From Rhizobium leguminosarum bv. trifolii WSM1325 (GTDB taxonomy: Bacteria; Pseudomonadota; Alphaproteobacteria; Rhizobiales; Rhizobiaceae), in assembly GCA_000023185.1 (NCBI GenBank), contig CP001625.1, positions 1-64,000 on the forward strand: DNA of 64,000 nt, in the 5' to 3' direction. This document shows positions 43,578 to 51,541 of this stretch, piece after piece (the stretch's first letter is position 1; each line of letters begins with the position of its first letter). Position numbers and translations under genes: made by a program. Below the pieces are notes generated by a model, which saw only the letters and a program-made list of their open reading frames with translations, had not been told where the DNA came from and made no database searches.

Positions 43578-45887
43578 ATGATTTTTATTGACCGCAACAG
43601 CGTGACCAATCCCCTTTCCGATGGAACTGCCCTGGCGATGAAGGTGGGCTTGGAGAATCGCCGCGCTGCCGAATTCTTTTCCAGCCCGAGCAGGCAGAGA
43701 CGGTTCGATTTCACGGTCTATCGGCAATTCAAGCCGGCTCTCATGGCACTCTTCTCAAACAAATGCGCCTATTGCGAGAGCCCCTTCATGAGCTCCGACG
43801 GCGATATCGAACAGTATAGACCCAAATCATCAGTGGTCGAAGCACCCGACCATCCCGGTTACTGGTGGCTCGCCAACGACTGGAACAACCTCCTGATTGC
43901 CTGCCACTTCTGCAATCGTACGGGCTCGCAAGTCGGCGCGGATGGCATTCGGGAGATGATCGGCAAGGGGAACCGGTTTCCGATCCTTGGGTCACGCGCG
44001 ATGTCACCCGCAGACGATCTGGACGGGGAATTGCCTCTGCTTCTCGATCCGACCCGTGACCGACCGGAAACACATCTCGTCTATTCCGAAAGCGGATATG
44101 TCAGCAGCGAAACGGAAAGAGGCAACATCACAATCTCGCTCCTCGGCCTCAATCGTCCGGCCCTCGTTCAGCAGCGGGCCGAAACGCTTCGCCGTTACCG
44201 TGACCTATTCCAGACGGCCGAAAAGCTTTTGACAACCGAAGGGCCGTTCGAGAGTGATATTGCCTATCGAATGCGCGATGACGCTCAACAGATGGCATCT
44301 TACCAGGCTCCTTACGCCGCGATCGTGCGGCAATTCATGCAGGCCGACCTGAGGCGACTGACAAGCGCCCATGGCCAATCGAGCAGCGAGGTTGTCCCCG
44401 TGCTCAGCTCGTTGCAGACATTTCAGTCCGTCTCAAGCACGGCGACGCCTGCGCGGCAGAAGCGAGCCGAAAAAACCTCGCGGGACTTTCGCCAGCGAAT
44501 GGCGGACTATTCGCTTTCCACAGAAGATGGCATCCGGCGTTACAAGTCGCAGCGACGAGTGATCGAGAAGATCTCGATACGCAACATTCGCGCACTTTCC
44601 GAAATCAACGTAAACCTCGTAGCGATGGAATCCGCTCCCGGAGGCTGGCTGATGCTGCTTGGCGAGAACGGCACCGGCAAGAGCACGGCGCTACAGGCAG
44701 TCTCGCTGGTATTGGCAGGTTCGGCCAACGTCGTCGGCCTAATCAAGAGCGGAACGCTTGAATTGCGTGACCTCGTCAGGTCCGGTGCGCGCTCCGGCCA
44801 TGTCGAAATCAAGCTAAGCGGTTTCGACAAGCCGCACAGGCTAACCGTCTTCAGAAACCGACTGGAGTTTTTCGCACCGAGCGGGGAGAAAACGATCATA
44901 ACGCGCAGCGGTACCGTCGAAGGAACCTCCTGGATTCCACAGACTGTATTTGTTGCCTATGGCGCCACCCGCCTGCTTCCGCGAGACAACGCCTTGACCA
45001 ATGATCCCGACGAATACGCCCGGATCGATAATCTCTTCGATCCGTTCGTTCCGCTGATCGATGCCCAGCAATGGCTTTCAAAGCTCCCCGCAAATTATTT
45101 CGATCGGGCTGTGCGCGTGTTGCGGGATCTCCTTGCGATCAAGGAGGAGGACACTTTCTTCAAGCGCGCGGGCAAGATCGCGGTCAGGACAAGCGGCGGT
45201 TCCTCAATACCGGTCAGCCGGTTGAGTGACGGCTACCAAACGGTATTTGCCGCGACCCTCGACATCCTTGAAATGCTGTACAGGATCTGGCCGAACTTGG
45301 AGGACGCCGAAGGAATCGTGCTCATCGACGAGATCGATGCGCACCTCCATCCTGCTTGGCAGATGCAGATCGTCGGTCGATTGCGTCGCGCCCTTCCGGG
45401 GGTGCAATTCATCGCGACCACGCATCAGCCGTTATGTCTCAGGGGAATCCGAGCCGGGGAAGTCGCCGTGATGCGGCGCCTGGGGGATGGACAGATCGAG
45501 GTCGTTAGCGACCTCCCCTCACCCGAGGACTTCCTCGTCGAGCAACTCCTGACATCGGAATTTTTTGGGTTGAATTCAACGGTGGATCCGAAGACCGAAG
45601 AAGATTTCGACCGCTACTACATGTTTTTGGCCATGGAAGAGCGAAGCGAAGAGCAGGAACGTGAGCTAAGTGCGCTGACAATCTCGCTTCATGATCGAAG
45701 ACAGCTTGGAACGACCCGGCGTGAAAGCCTCTATCTTGCCGCTATCGACAAGATCATCGCGGAGCAGAAGACAAGGCCGTATCAACCACACCAAATGGTA
45801 CAGGAACTGGCGGTCAGAGAAATTTCCGAGATTTTCGATAACCTGGTTGATGAGTTGGACAACGAAGCCGGCGGAGACAGGGTTTGA
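43578..45887 (+). CDS. HNH nuclease fused to AAA ATPase (Septu PtuB-PtuA-like)
   Basis: 769 residues. N-terminal HNH of the PtuB type: C63-AYC66, IEQYRPKS, WLANDWNNLLIACHFC with C109 and C112. Then, after a linker, an SMC/OLD-like ATPase: Walker A GENGTGKS at 362-369, Walker B VLIDEIDAHLHPAW near 580, and ATTHQPL. In Septu, ATPase PtuA and nuclease PtuB are separate proteins; here both are in one chain. ATG start MIFIDRN is mirrored by the next gene. Anti-phage function is inference from domain content. Confidence 0.85.
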   Translation: MIFIDRNSVTNPLSDGTALAMKVGLENRRAAEFFSSPSRQRRFDFTVYRQFKPALMALFSNKCAYCESPFMSSDGDIEQYRPKSSVVEAPDHPGYWWLANDWNNLLIACHFCNRTGSQVGADGIREMIGKGNRFPILGSRAMSPADDLDGELPLLLDPTRDRPETHLVYSESGYVSSETERGNITISLLGLNRPALVQQRAETLRRYRDLFQTAEKLLTTEGPFESDIAYRMRDDAQQMASYQAPYAAIVRQFMQADLRRLTSAHGQSSSEVVPVLSSLQTFQSVSSTATPARQKRAEKTSRDFRQRMADYSLSTEDGIRRYKSQRRVIEKISIRNIRALSEINVNLVAMESAPGGWLMLLGENGTGKSTALQAVSLVLAGSANVVGLIKSGTLELRDLVRSGARSGHVEIKLSGFDKPHRLTVFRNRLEFFAPSGEKTIITRSGTVEGTSWIPQTVFVAYGATRLLPRDNALTNDPDEYARIDNLFDPFVPLIDAQQWLSKLPANYFDRAVRVLRDLLAIKEEDTFFKRAGKIAVRTSGGSSIPVSRLSDGYQTVFAATLDILEMLYRIWPNLEDAEGIVLIDEIDAHLHPAWQMQIVGRLRRALPGVQFIATTHQPLCLRGIRAGEVAVMRRLGDGQIEVVSDLPSPEDFLVEQLLTSEFFGLNSTVDPKTEEDFDRYYMFLAMEERSEEQERELSALTISLHDRRQLGTTRRESLYLAAIDKIIAEQKTRPYQPHQMVQELAVREISEIFDNLVDELDNEAGGDRV

Positions 45888-46891
45888 TATTCATTGAAAG
45901 ATCCGACGCGGCAGATTCGCTGCCCGTCTACACGAAGCCGACCGTCAAATCGGACAACGGCGCGGCAATGATCAGTCGTTCTGCCGACGAGCTTGAGAAG
46001 GCGATCGCGTTCTATACGGACAAGACACGATTCAAGAACGACGCGAAGCTCACCAATGAAACGTTCAACTTCACCGTGTACAAGGACAAGGGCCTTGCCG
46101 ATGTCCTGGCCCTCGATTTCTTTCACAAATGTGTCTATTGCGAGAGCAGTATCGGTCACGTAATGCCTGATGATGTCGAGCATTTTCGGCCGAAATCAGA
46201 GGTTGAATGTGATGCCGGCAGCCTCCGTCCCGGATACTACTGGTTGGCCGGCGACTGGAGAAACCTGCTGATCTCGTGCCGCGACTGCAATGCACCGCGA
46301 GCCCATCGCGAGCCAGGGCAGGCCAAAGGCGTGGCCGTCGGCAAAGGAACACAATTTCCCCTCTCTGACCCTTCCAAACGCGTTCGCAATCACAGCGGTA
46401 ACGTCAAGCTTGAGGAAGCATACAGACTGCTTATCCATCCCTGTATCGACGACCCGGAAGAGCACATCATCTTTGATGAGAGCGGCCTAGCCAAGCCCGC
46501 GGCTCTTGAGGGGGAGCCGAGCATCAAAGGCAAAACGTCGATCGACGTTTACGCCCTTCAGCGCAAGGTTTTGGTAGAGAGAAGGCTCGCGGAAATCACC
46601 AAGCTACGAGGACATCTGCTTGATCTTATCAGTCTCGTGCGGAAACACGAGCGATATGTCGCAATGCCAATCAACACAAGTTTTGACAGGCTTGAAAACG
46701 CCAAGGACATCAGACGGTCCCTGAAAACCATAATCGACATGCTGCGGCCGGAGGAAGAATATGTTGGCGCGAAACGGTCTATTATCAGGGCCGCCTATGC
46801 TCGCGGCGACTTTGATATTCTTACGGCCCATGGCATCAGGCTGGACCAATTTCTGAAGATCAAGCGGCGTCGGAAGGAGCCACCGAGGTGA
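45884..46891 (+). CDS. second PtuB-like HNH nuclease
   Basis: 335 residues, TTG start overlapping the upstream TGA. The choice of TTG is supported by the N terminus MIFIERS, which mirrors MIFIDRN of the fusion protein. HNH core: C83-VYC86, VEHFRPKSEV, WLAGDWRNLLISCRDC with C132 and C135. The C-terminal 150 residues are helical and unassigned. Having one HNH fused to the ATPase and another free suggests two nuclease subunits around one motor. Confidence 0.82.
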   Translation: MIFIERSDAADSLPVYTKPTVKSDNGAAMISRSADELEKAIAFYTDKTRFKNDAKLTNETFNFTVYKDKGLADVLALDFFHKCVYCESSIGHVMPDDVEHFRPKSEVECDAGSLRPGYYWLAGDWRNLLISCRDCNAPRAHREPGQAKGVAVGKGTQFPLSDPSKRVRNHSGNVKLEEAYRLLIHPCIDDPEEHIIFDESGLAKPAALEGEPSIKGKTSIDVYALQRKVLVERRLAEITKLRGHLLDLISLVRKHERYVAMPINTSFDRLENAKDIRRSLKTIIDMLRPEEEYVGAKRSIIRAAYARGDFDILTAHGIRLDQFLKIKRRRKEPPR

Positions 46892-47153
46892 TGGCCGAAT
46901 CGGCGGAACCAAGACCGGAAGTACAGACGCCTCTTGGATTCGTTGAGGCCGCCAATCCCCATCAATGGTTGTTGGTTGCCGACAATCTTCACCGGCAGGC
47001 TGCCGCCACGCGTCGGCGCTTCGGCGCGGACACGATGGACCTCCCTCCGCACCGGCCGGGGACACAGCGTTGGCCAATGGGATGGTGCCAACCGCGCCGC
47101 GTTCCTACTGGCGGGATTTGCGCTCGAGAATTTGATCAAGGGGTTCCTGGTAT
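46888..47153 (+). pseudogene. HEPN-like gene truncated by IS66
   Basis: Begins ATGATGGCC overlapping the HNH stop, reads LGFVEAANPHQWLLVADNLH, then needs a +1 shift to continue as GANRAAFLLAGFALENLIKG, the helical block of HEPN-like proteins. Cut at the IS66 left end (GTAAGCG at 47154). It was probably the fourth gene of the hydrolase-HNH-ATPase operon. HEPN proteins are often RNases in defence systems. Confidence 0.5.
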
Positions 47154-47236
47154 GTAAGCGACAAGCTGACCCCATCTGGCGTCGGTAGCGTTGGCCGCTG
47201 TATTGCGGACAGACGATTCACAAACTGTGAGCTTCT

Positions 47237-47623
47237 ATGTCTGCGCCTAGCTCTGGAACTAGAAACTTCCATATGATCGAGGCTGTTCCGGAACGGCTTG
47301 AGGGCGCCCCACGGCAAGTTCGGCGCCGTTGGTCCGATGATTTTAAAGCGCGGGCTGTGGCTGAGGCAATGGAGCCCGGCGCAAGCGTCTCGGCCATTGC
47401 GCATCGCATCGGCATCCATCCCTCGCAGCTATTTGGCTGGCGTCGTGATGCTCGTGACGGACAACGATCCTCCTCGCAAGATCGGGCTGGTCGGACAGGG
47501 ACCTGGACGATTGGCACACGTGCGATGATCGAGCTTGTCATCGGCGACGTCGTTATCCGGGCCGACGCAGATATCGGCGAAGCACACCTGCAGCGGGTGA
47601 TCCGAGCGGTGCGGTCGGCATGA
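47237..47623 (+). CDS. tnpA: IS66 TnpA
   Basis: 128 residues (a start at 47273 is also possible). Carries RRRWSDDFKARAVAEAMEPG and VSAIAHRIGIHPSQLFGWRR, the helix-turn-helix of IS66 TnpA. The stop overlaps the tnpB start, as in intact IS66 elements. Cannot transpose alone. Confidence 0.85.
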   Translation: MSAPSSGTRNFHMIEAVPERLEGAPRQVRRRWSDDFKARAVAEAMEPGASVSAIAHRIGIHPSQLFGWRRDARDGQRSSSQDRAGRTGTWTIGTRAMIELVIGDVVIRADADIGEAHLQRVIRAVRSA

Positions 47624-47812
47624 TCCCGTCCGGCGTGAAGGTCTTTCTTGCGAGCCATCCCATCGACTTCCGAAAGGGGCCGGACAGCTTGCTTTCGCTG
47701 GTACGGGATGCCGGCAGTGATCCGTTCAACGGTGCACTTTATGTCTTTCGGGCCAAGAGAGCAGACCGAGTCAAGATCGTGTGGTGGGATGGCTCCGGCG
47801 TTTGCCTCTATG
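47620..47812 (+). pseudogene. tnpB: IS66 TnpB, 3' truncated
   Basis: MIPSGVKVFLASHPIDFRKG through VKIVWWDGSGVCLY is canonical TnpB; afterwards the frame continues into unrelated sequence (antisense to the end of the reverse transcriptase gene). About 50 C-terminal residues are lost. Confidence 0.85.
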
Positions 47813-47895
47813 ACGACTCCATCTCCTTGGGAACGTTAGTTGCCTCATCCCGAATGATTGCATCGAAATCCGACTTCATCGCGCGCTCCACAAAC

Positions 47896-48831
47896 TCAAG
47901 GGAAATTCCTTTCGAAAACCTTGTCCATGAGAGCATTCATTGCGGCCTCGTTAGACAGTGGCGCTACCTGAGGCTCGACAACCGCTGCCGGAGTTGCGGC
48001 CGCCCTTGCGTTTCGTCGCTGCCAATACATCCGGCGCCGGCGACGCCTACCATCACCTGTCTGCCACTTATGCGACGCCACGATATCGCAATAGGTTTGA
48101 AATGAATCAATTCCGGCCTGTGTTCGTTCATTCTCAAAGAACTGTTCAACCCGCTGCGGCAACACTTGTGTATCGCCGCTCTCGAGGCTTATATTGAAAA
48201 TGTCAATCTGAGGAGCGGGCTCTCGAGTTTTGTCAGCGTTCAAGGTAAAATTTGCTTCCTCGACTGCCACCTTTAACCCTTCGAAAGCTACCCACAAAGC
48301 GTGCTCATCACCTGAGGACAGACATATGTCGTCCATATAGACCGAAGCAGTAATAGCGGGATGGAGCCCGCGGATGAATTCGCCAATGGCCGATGCAGAT
48401 AGGACGAGTGTGGCGAGGATCGGGGATTGGATAAATCCATATGGCACCACATATCCGCCATCCGGGAACGGGTTTTTTACCGTCGACCACTTCGCATAAT
48501 ATTCCGGCTTCTCGATACCGATGGTCCTGAGTGCACGCCTTAGTCGGTTGCGTTTAATACTATAGAAGAACTTTTGGAGATCCACGCGGCAGAAATACTG
48601 GTTCTTGCGATGAGCGTGGAGTGCCACGACGTGGGAGCCGTCCTTGAAATGATAAACGAAGCTGTCGAACTTATAAGCCTTCTCAACCTTCGCCTTAAGC
48701 TTGTTGCCAAGCTCCCGCCCGAACTCACTCGGTGAGAAGATTGGCTTGTCGTCTTTCCAATAGGAATGCAGGAAATTTTCGAACTCGTGGGCCATAGTTG
48801 ACAACCTTGCTGTAAAGTTCATATGCGGCAT
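47896..48831 (-). CDS. reverse transcriptase, defence-associated type
   Basis: 311 residues. RT motifs: YFCRVDLQKFFYSI (first catalytic Asp, D84), VPYGFIQSPILATLVLS (motif B), and VYMDDICLS (YMDD at 165-168). No maturase, endonuclease or retron X/Y signature (NAxxH, VTG) was seen, so it is unlike group II introns and classic retrons and closer to the unknown-group/DRT enzymes. The C terminus has an Arg-rich patch. The start could be 48831 or 48795 (MAHEFEN). An upstream ORF overlaps it by about 107 bases. Confidence 0.82.
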   Translation of the reverse strand: MPHMNFTARLSTMAHEFENFLHSYWKDDKPIFSPSEFGRELGNKLKAKVEKAYKFDSFVYHFKDGSHVVALHAHRKNQYFCRVDLQKFFYSIKRNRLRRALRTIGIEKPEYYAKWSTVKNPFPDGGYVVPYGFIQSPILATLVLSASAIGEFIRGLHPAITASVYMDDICLSSGDEHALWVAFEGLKVAVEEANFTLNADKTREPAPQIDIFNISLESGDTQVLPQRVEQFFENERTQAGIDSFQTYCDIVASHKWQTGDGRRRRRRMYWQRRNARAAATPAAVVEPQVAPLSNEAAMNALMDKVFERNFP

Positions 48832-48907
48832 TTACGACGGATATCGCGAAACGAAGCACTTTCAGAACTTTAACAGCAAGGTTTAGGCGCTTCTGATTTT
48901 TGGTCAT
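48725..48907 (-). CDS. 60-residue basic protein overlapping the reverse transcriptase gene
   Basis: MTKNQKRLNLAVKVLKVLRF and AISVVNAAYELYSKVVNY: a Lys-rich amphipathic helix and a short tail. The ribosome binding site (GGAGG, 9 bases before ATG) is the best in the locus, better than that of the RT. It reads a different frame from the RT and overlaps its first 36 codons. It could be a partner protein or a leader that controls RT translation. Confidence 0.5.
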   Translation of the reverse strand: MTKNQKRLNLAVKVLKVLRFAISVVNAAYELYSKVVNYGPRVRKFPAFLLERRQANLLTE

Positions 48908-49384
48908 AGGCAGTCCTCCATTGCTAGATTCCGGCTATCTGCAACTCAATCTTTACGATGGAGCTGTCAACTAAGAGAACGGAAAGTTCCCAAAACGATA
49001 CGTCGAGCAAGCCCAAAGCGGACTACAAGTGCGTAAAGCCGTGCGCGAGGTGCAGCCTAACGCCGAAATCACACAAGACATATTGACGATCGCGTGGTAA
49101 TTCAACCCACAGACGCATAATAATAGGGGTATATTCGGCAAATCTTTCTAAGGAAATCCAGCTGCTAGCATACGGTCGCCGAGTTTATTCTAACCTATGC
49201 CAGAGATGGCCAATCCTCTTCCGGATGCAAAGTCGGAGCAGACCTTTCTGTGGTACGGTGCTGAACACTTGCGTAGGTTGTCGATCATCATGCAACGAAG
49301 TGCTACAGAAGTGTGTGAGTAGAAGCATGGCTGGTTCGACGTCTGCACGGGTGAAGTTGCTGGACGCTATTTATCGCTTCTCAG
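48908..49384. other. AT-rich region upstream of the reverse transcriptase
   Basis: About 480 bases, richer in A/T than the surroundings. It is the natural place for the RT promoter and for an associated non-coding RNA template, but I could not fold it. One 41-codon plus-strand frame is listed separately. Confidence 0.35.
49197..49322 (+). CDS. possible 41-residue protein
   Basis: MPEMANPLPDAKSEQTFLWY then GAEHLRRLSIIMQRS. No clear ribosome binding site and no family. It precedes the gene at 49385 on the same strand. May be a fragment. Confidence 0.25.
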   Translation: MPEMANPLPDAKSEQTFLWYGAEHLRRLSIIMQRSATEVCE

Positions 49385-50260
49385 ATGATTCCTTTCCTGG
49401 CGAGGCGACATCTTGGAACTCACACCTTCGACCTTGACTCTTGTTTCGGACCTTTGATGATCAATCTTCATGAAGGGCTGTCTGAGTATTCGTACGGATA
49501 TGGCGTAACGCGTGAAACACAGGGCCTTCTGGAGAGCGTCGGGCTTCATCCGACGCCTTTTCTGCCAAATCTCCTGCATGAGGCCGATCTCGGCTTCGAT
49601 GTTGGTTTCAAGGATCTGGGCAAGGTTGTTGTGCTGCAATTCAAGCTCGGTCACGAACTGAAGCGATTCCATCGAAATAAGCCTGCTCAACCGATCCCGC
49701 CACTAGCGCGCCCTTTTTGGCGGTTCGATGTCGACACCACGGCACACCAGTTTCAGCGACTTGAAGAGTTCGAAGCGAGTGGCGCCGATACCTATTACGT
49801 CGCGCCGAAGTTCTCGAGCTGGTGGGAGTTCGATCGCGCATTTCAGAATGGCGAAATCCTCGAGCGGTCGCTACTGCAGAAGCCATCAGAAATAAACGCG
49901 GCGATTGCGACTACCGGCGGTAGCCCAGGGCATCACCGCGTGGTCTATGATAGATCGCGTCAACACGTTTGCTCAGAGCCCGCTACGCTTCCAGCAAGAA
50001 ATGCTCAGACGTTTGCCAGCGAGGTTTCGGAAAGTATCAAAGAACGAGGCGTGACACTCGAGGAAAGCCTAGAGATCCTATTTGAGCGAGATGGCTCCAC
50101 AGCGGGGCCGGGTCGGTTAAATGCGGCACGCCGAGACCAGATAATGGCTCGTTTCAAATCGCGCGAAATTGCCATGGCGGCCGTGATCGGCGTAGAGGCC
50201 TGGAGCCAAGGCGCACAAATCATCTATGTGACCAATCCCTCTTCCGATCAGCCAGAGTGA
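49385..50260 (+). CDS. hypothetical protein with possible PD-(D/E)XK nuclease core
   Basis: 291 residues. The segment LLHEADLGFDVGFKDLGKVV then VLQFKLGHELKRF has the order acidic-x-D ... Q-x-K expected of a PD-(D/E)XK active site (E...D...QFK). Aromatic-rich stretches follow. The assignment is by pattern only. The start may instead be ATG 49457 (MINLHEGLSEYSYGYG). Divergent from the RT leader, convergent with the Gabija-like operon, so it sits alone. Confidence 0.5.
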   Translation: MIPFLARRHLGTHTFDLDSCFGPLMINLHEGLSEYSYGYGVTRETQGLLESVGLHPTPFLPNLLHEADLGFDVGFKDLGKVVVLQFKLGHELKRFHRNKPAQPIPPLARPFWRFDVDTTAHQFQRLEEFEASGADTYYVAPKFSSWWEFDRAFQNGEILERSLLQKPSEINAAIATTGGSPGHHRVVYDRSRQHVCSEPATLPARNAQTFASEVSESIKERGVTLEESLEILFERDGSTAGPGRLNAARRDQIMARFKSREIAMAAVIGVEAWSQGAQIIYVTNPSSDQPE

Positions 50261-50335
50261 AACTCGCCCGATTGACCGCGAACTTTCCCCGCATGAAAGC
50301 GGAAACGCAGGAGAGCGTTGTAACGAGGGCGATAA

Positions 50336-51481
50336 CTATGGGTTTTCAACTTTCCAGATCCGGTATTGCTCGCGGAGGCGCGATTCTATCGCCGCCAGTT
50401 GCGCAGAATAGTCGAGACCGTTTGGAGATTTAGCGGCAAGTTCCGCGGCAATGACAACCAAATTCCAAGCCGCATATTCGTGAAACGGATTCAGGCCGAT
50501 GACATTGCCGAGCGTATAATCAGCAGGGCTGGGTGCCGAGAGGAGCTTGGCGAATTTCGCTATGGCAACGTTCATATCCCAAGCTGACGTAAACAGCACG
50601 AGCGCGCACAAAGCAAGAAGTGGGAGCGGAGCCCCTTTGAATCGATAGTAGTCTGGGAGCACCTTCCCGAAGCTGATACCGCCATTTCTGGCTACGAACG
50701 TGCAGAGTGTTAAACTCGCTTCATAATAGGGTTTAAGCGTGGTGACATTAAAAACCTCGTGCCCCAAGTTTTTCTCGGCTAGGGCGTTGGCCCGCTTCCA
50801 TTCGGCATCCTCATGAGGAGCGCCTTTCAGAAAGTCAAAGAGCGGCAGGTTTTCCTGCGTAAATTGGTGCTTTGCCGCGGCAGCCCAATCGAACGCCGGC
50901 AAGTCTGCCTGAGCAGGATGAAATTGCCAGCGATGATGATGGGGATGGCGCTGTAAAGTGCGCGCCCAGGATATGGAGGCCGGCGTTGCTGACACCTGCA
51001 AGCGGCTCGCGGCTTTCATATCGAAAAACCACTGCCGCATGGTACGAACCGTAGCTTGGTTAAAAAGGCCAAGTTCAATGCCTTTACACACCAAGACGCG
51101 CACATTTCGAGTTTCCTGGCTCTTCTCTGACCCGAAATTTAGCAGGCTGTCAGGCTGCCGAACCCCGGCGTTATCGTCCCCGGAGAACTCGCAAAATGGA
51201 TGATGCGCATCGCCGCCTTGTTGATCAACAAATCGAAAATGGGCTTGCCGAACAAGTGCCTGAGCGCCCCGTGCCTTTGCTGATCGCACGACCTGGGCGC
51301 CCGATTTCCCACAAGATGAGCATCGGATGTCCGTGCGAATCCAATCCGCGTACGGGCCAAAGTCGTGAACGGTTTGTTGGCTTCCGGCGGGGACACTGGC
51401 CGCTAAAAGCCATCCAAGTTGCTCCACGTCCAGTTCACGAGAAAAATGCGCCGAAAATGCTGTGGTTGGCATATTGCTCAC
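50336..51481 (-). CDS. hypothetical zinc-site protein downstream of the Gabija-like pair
   Basis: 381 residues. A likely zinc site: CSSCGKSGAQVV (C54-x2-C57) with HHPFCEF about 40 residues later. The rest is helical; a hydrophobic stretch (LPLLALCALVLFTSAWDM) may be a buried or membrane helix. Its start lies 60 bases after the helicase stop, same strand, so it is likely the third gene of that operon. Family unknown. Confidence 0.6.
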   Translation of the reverse strand: MSNMPTTAFSAHFSRELDVEQLGWLLAASVPAGSQQTVHDFGPYADWIRTDIRCSSCGKSGAQVVRSAKARGAQALVRQAHFRFVDQQGGDAHHPFCEFSGDDNAGVRQPDSLLNFGSEKSQETRNVRVLVCKGIELGLFNQATVRTMRQWFFDMKAASRLQVSATPASISWARTLQRHPHHHRWQFHPAQADLPAFDWAAAAKHQFTQENLPLFDFLKGAPHEDAEWKRANALAEKNLGHEVFNVTTLKPYYEASLTLCTFVARNGGISFGKVLPDYYRFKGAPLPLLALCALVLFTSAWDMNVAIAKFAKLLSAPSPADYTLGNVIGLNPFHEYAAWNLVVIAAELAAKSPNGLDYSAQLAAIESRLREQYRIWKVENP

Positions 51482-51541
51482 TACTAGCTTTTGAGTAAGG
51501 CGCCTCGCGGCATGCTCACCTTTGTTTCGATCGAGAGACTC

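Larger units (their letters stand above)
47154..47812 (+). mobile_element. IS66 element, right end missing
   Basis: Left end GTAAGCGACAAGCTGACCC is the usual IS66 terminal repeat. It carries tnpA and the first part of tnpB and stops abruptly near 47812; tnpC and the right end are absent. Insertion broke the HEPN-like gene; later deletion joined it to the reverse transcriptase locus. Confidence 0.75.

Noticed and set aside
47896..49196. Classic retron
   Set aside because: RT lacks the NAxxH and VTG signatures, and no msr/msd fold could be identified by eye.
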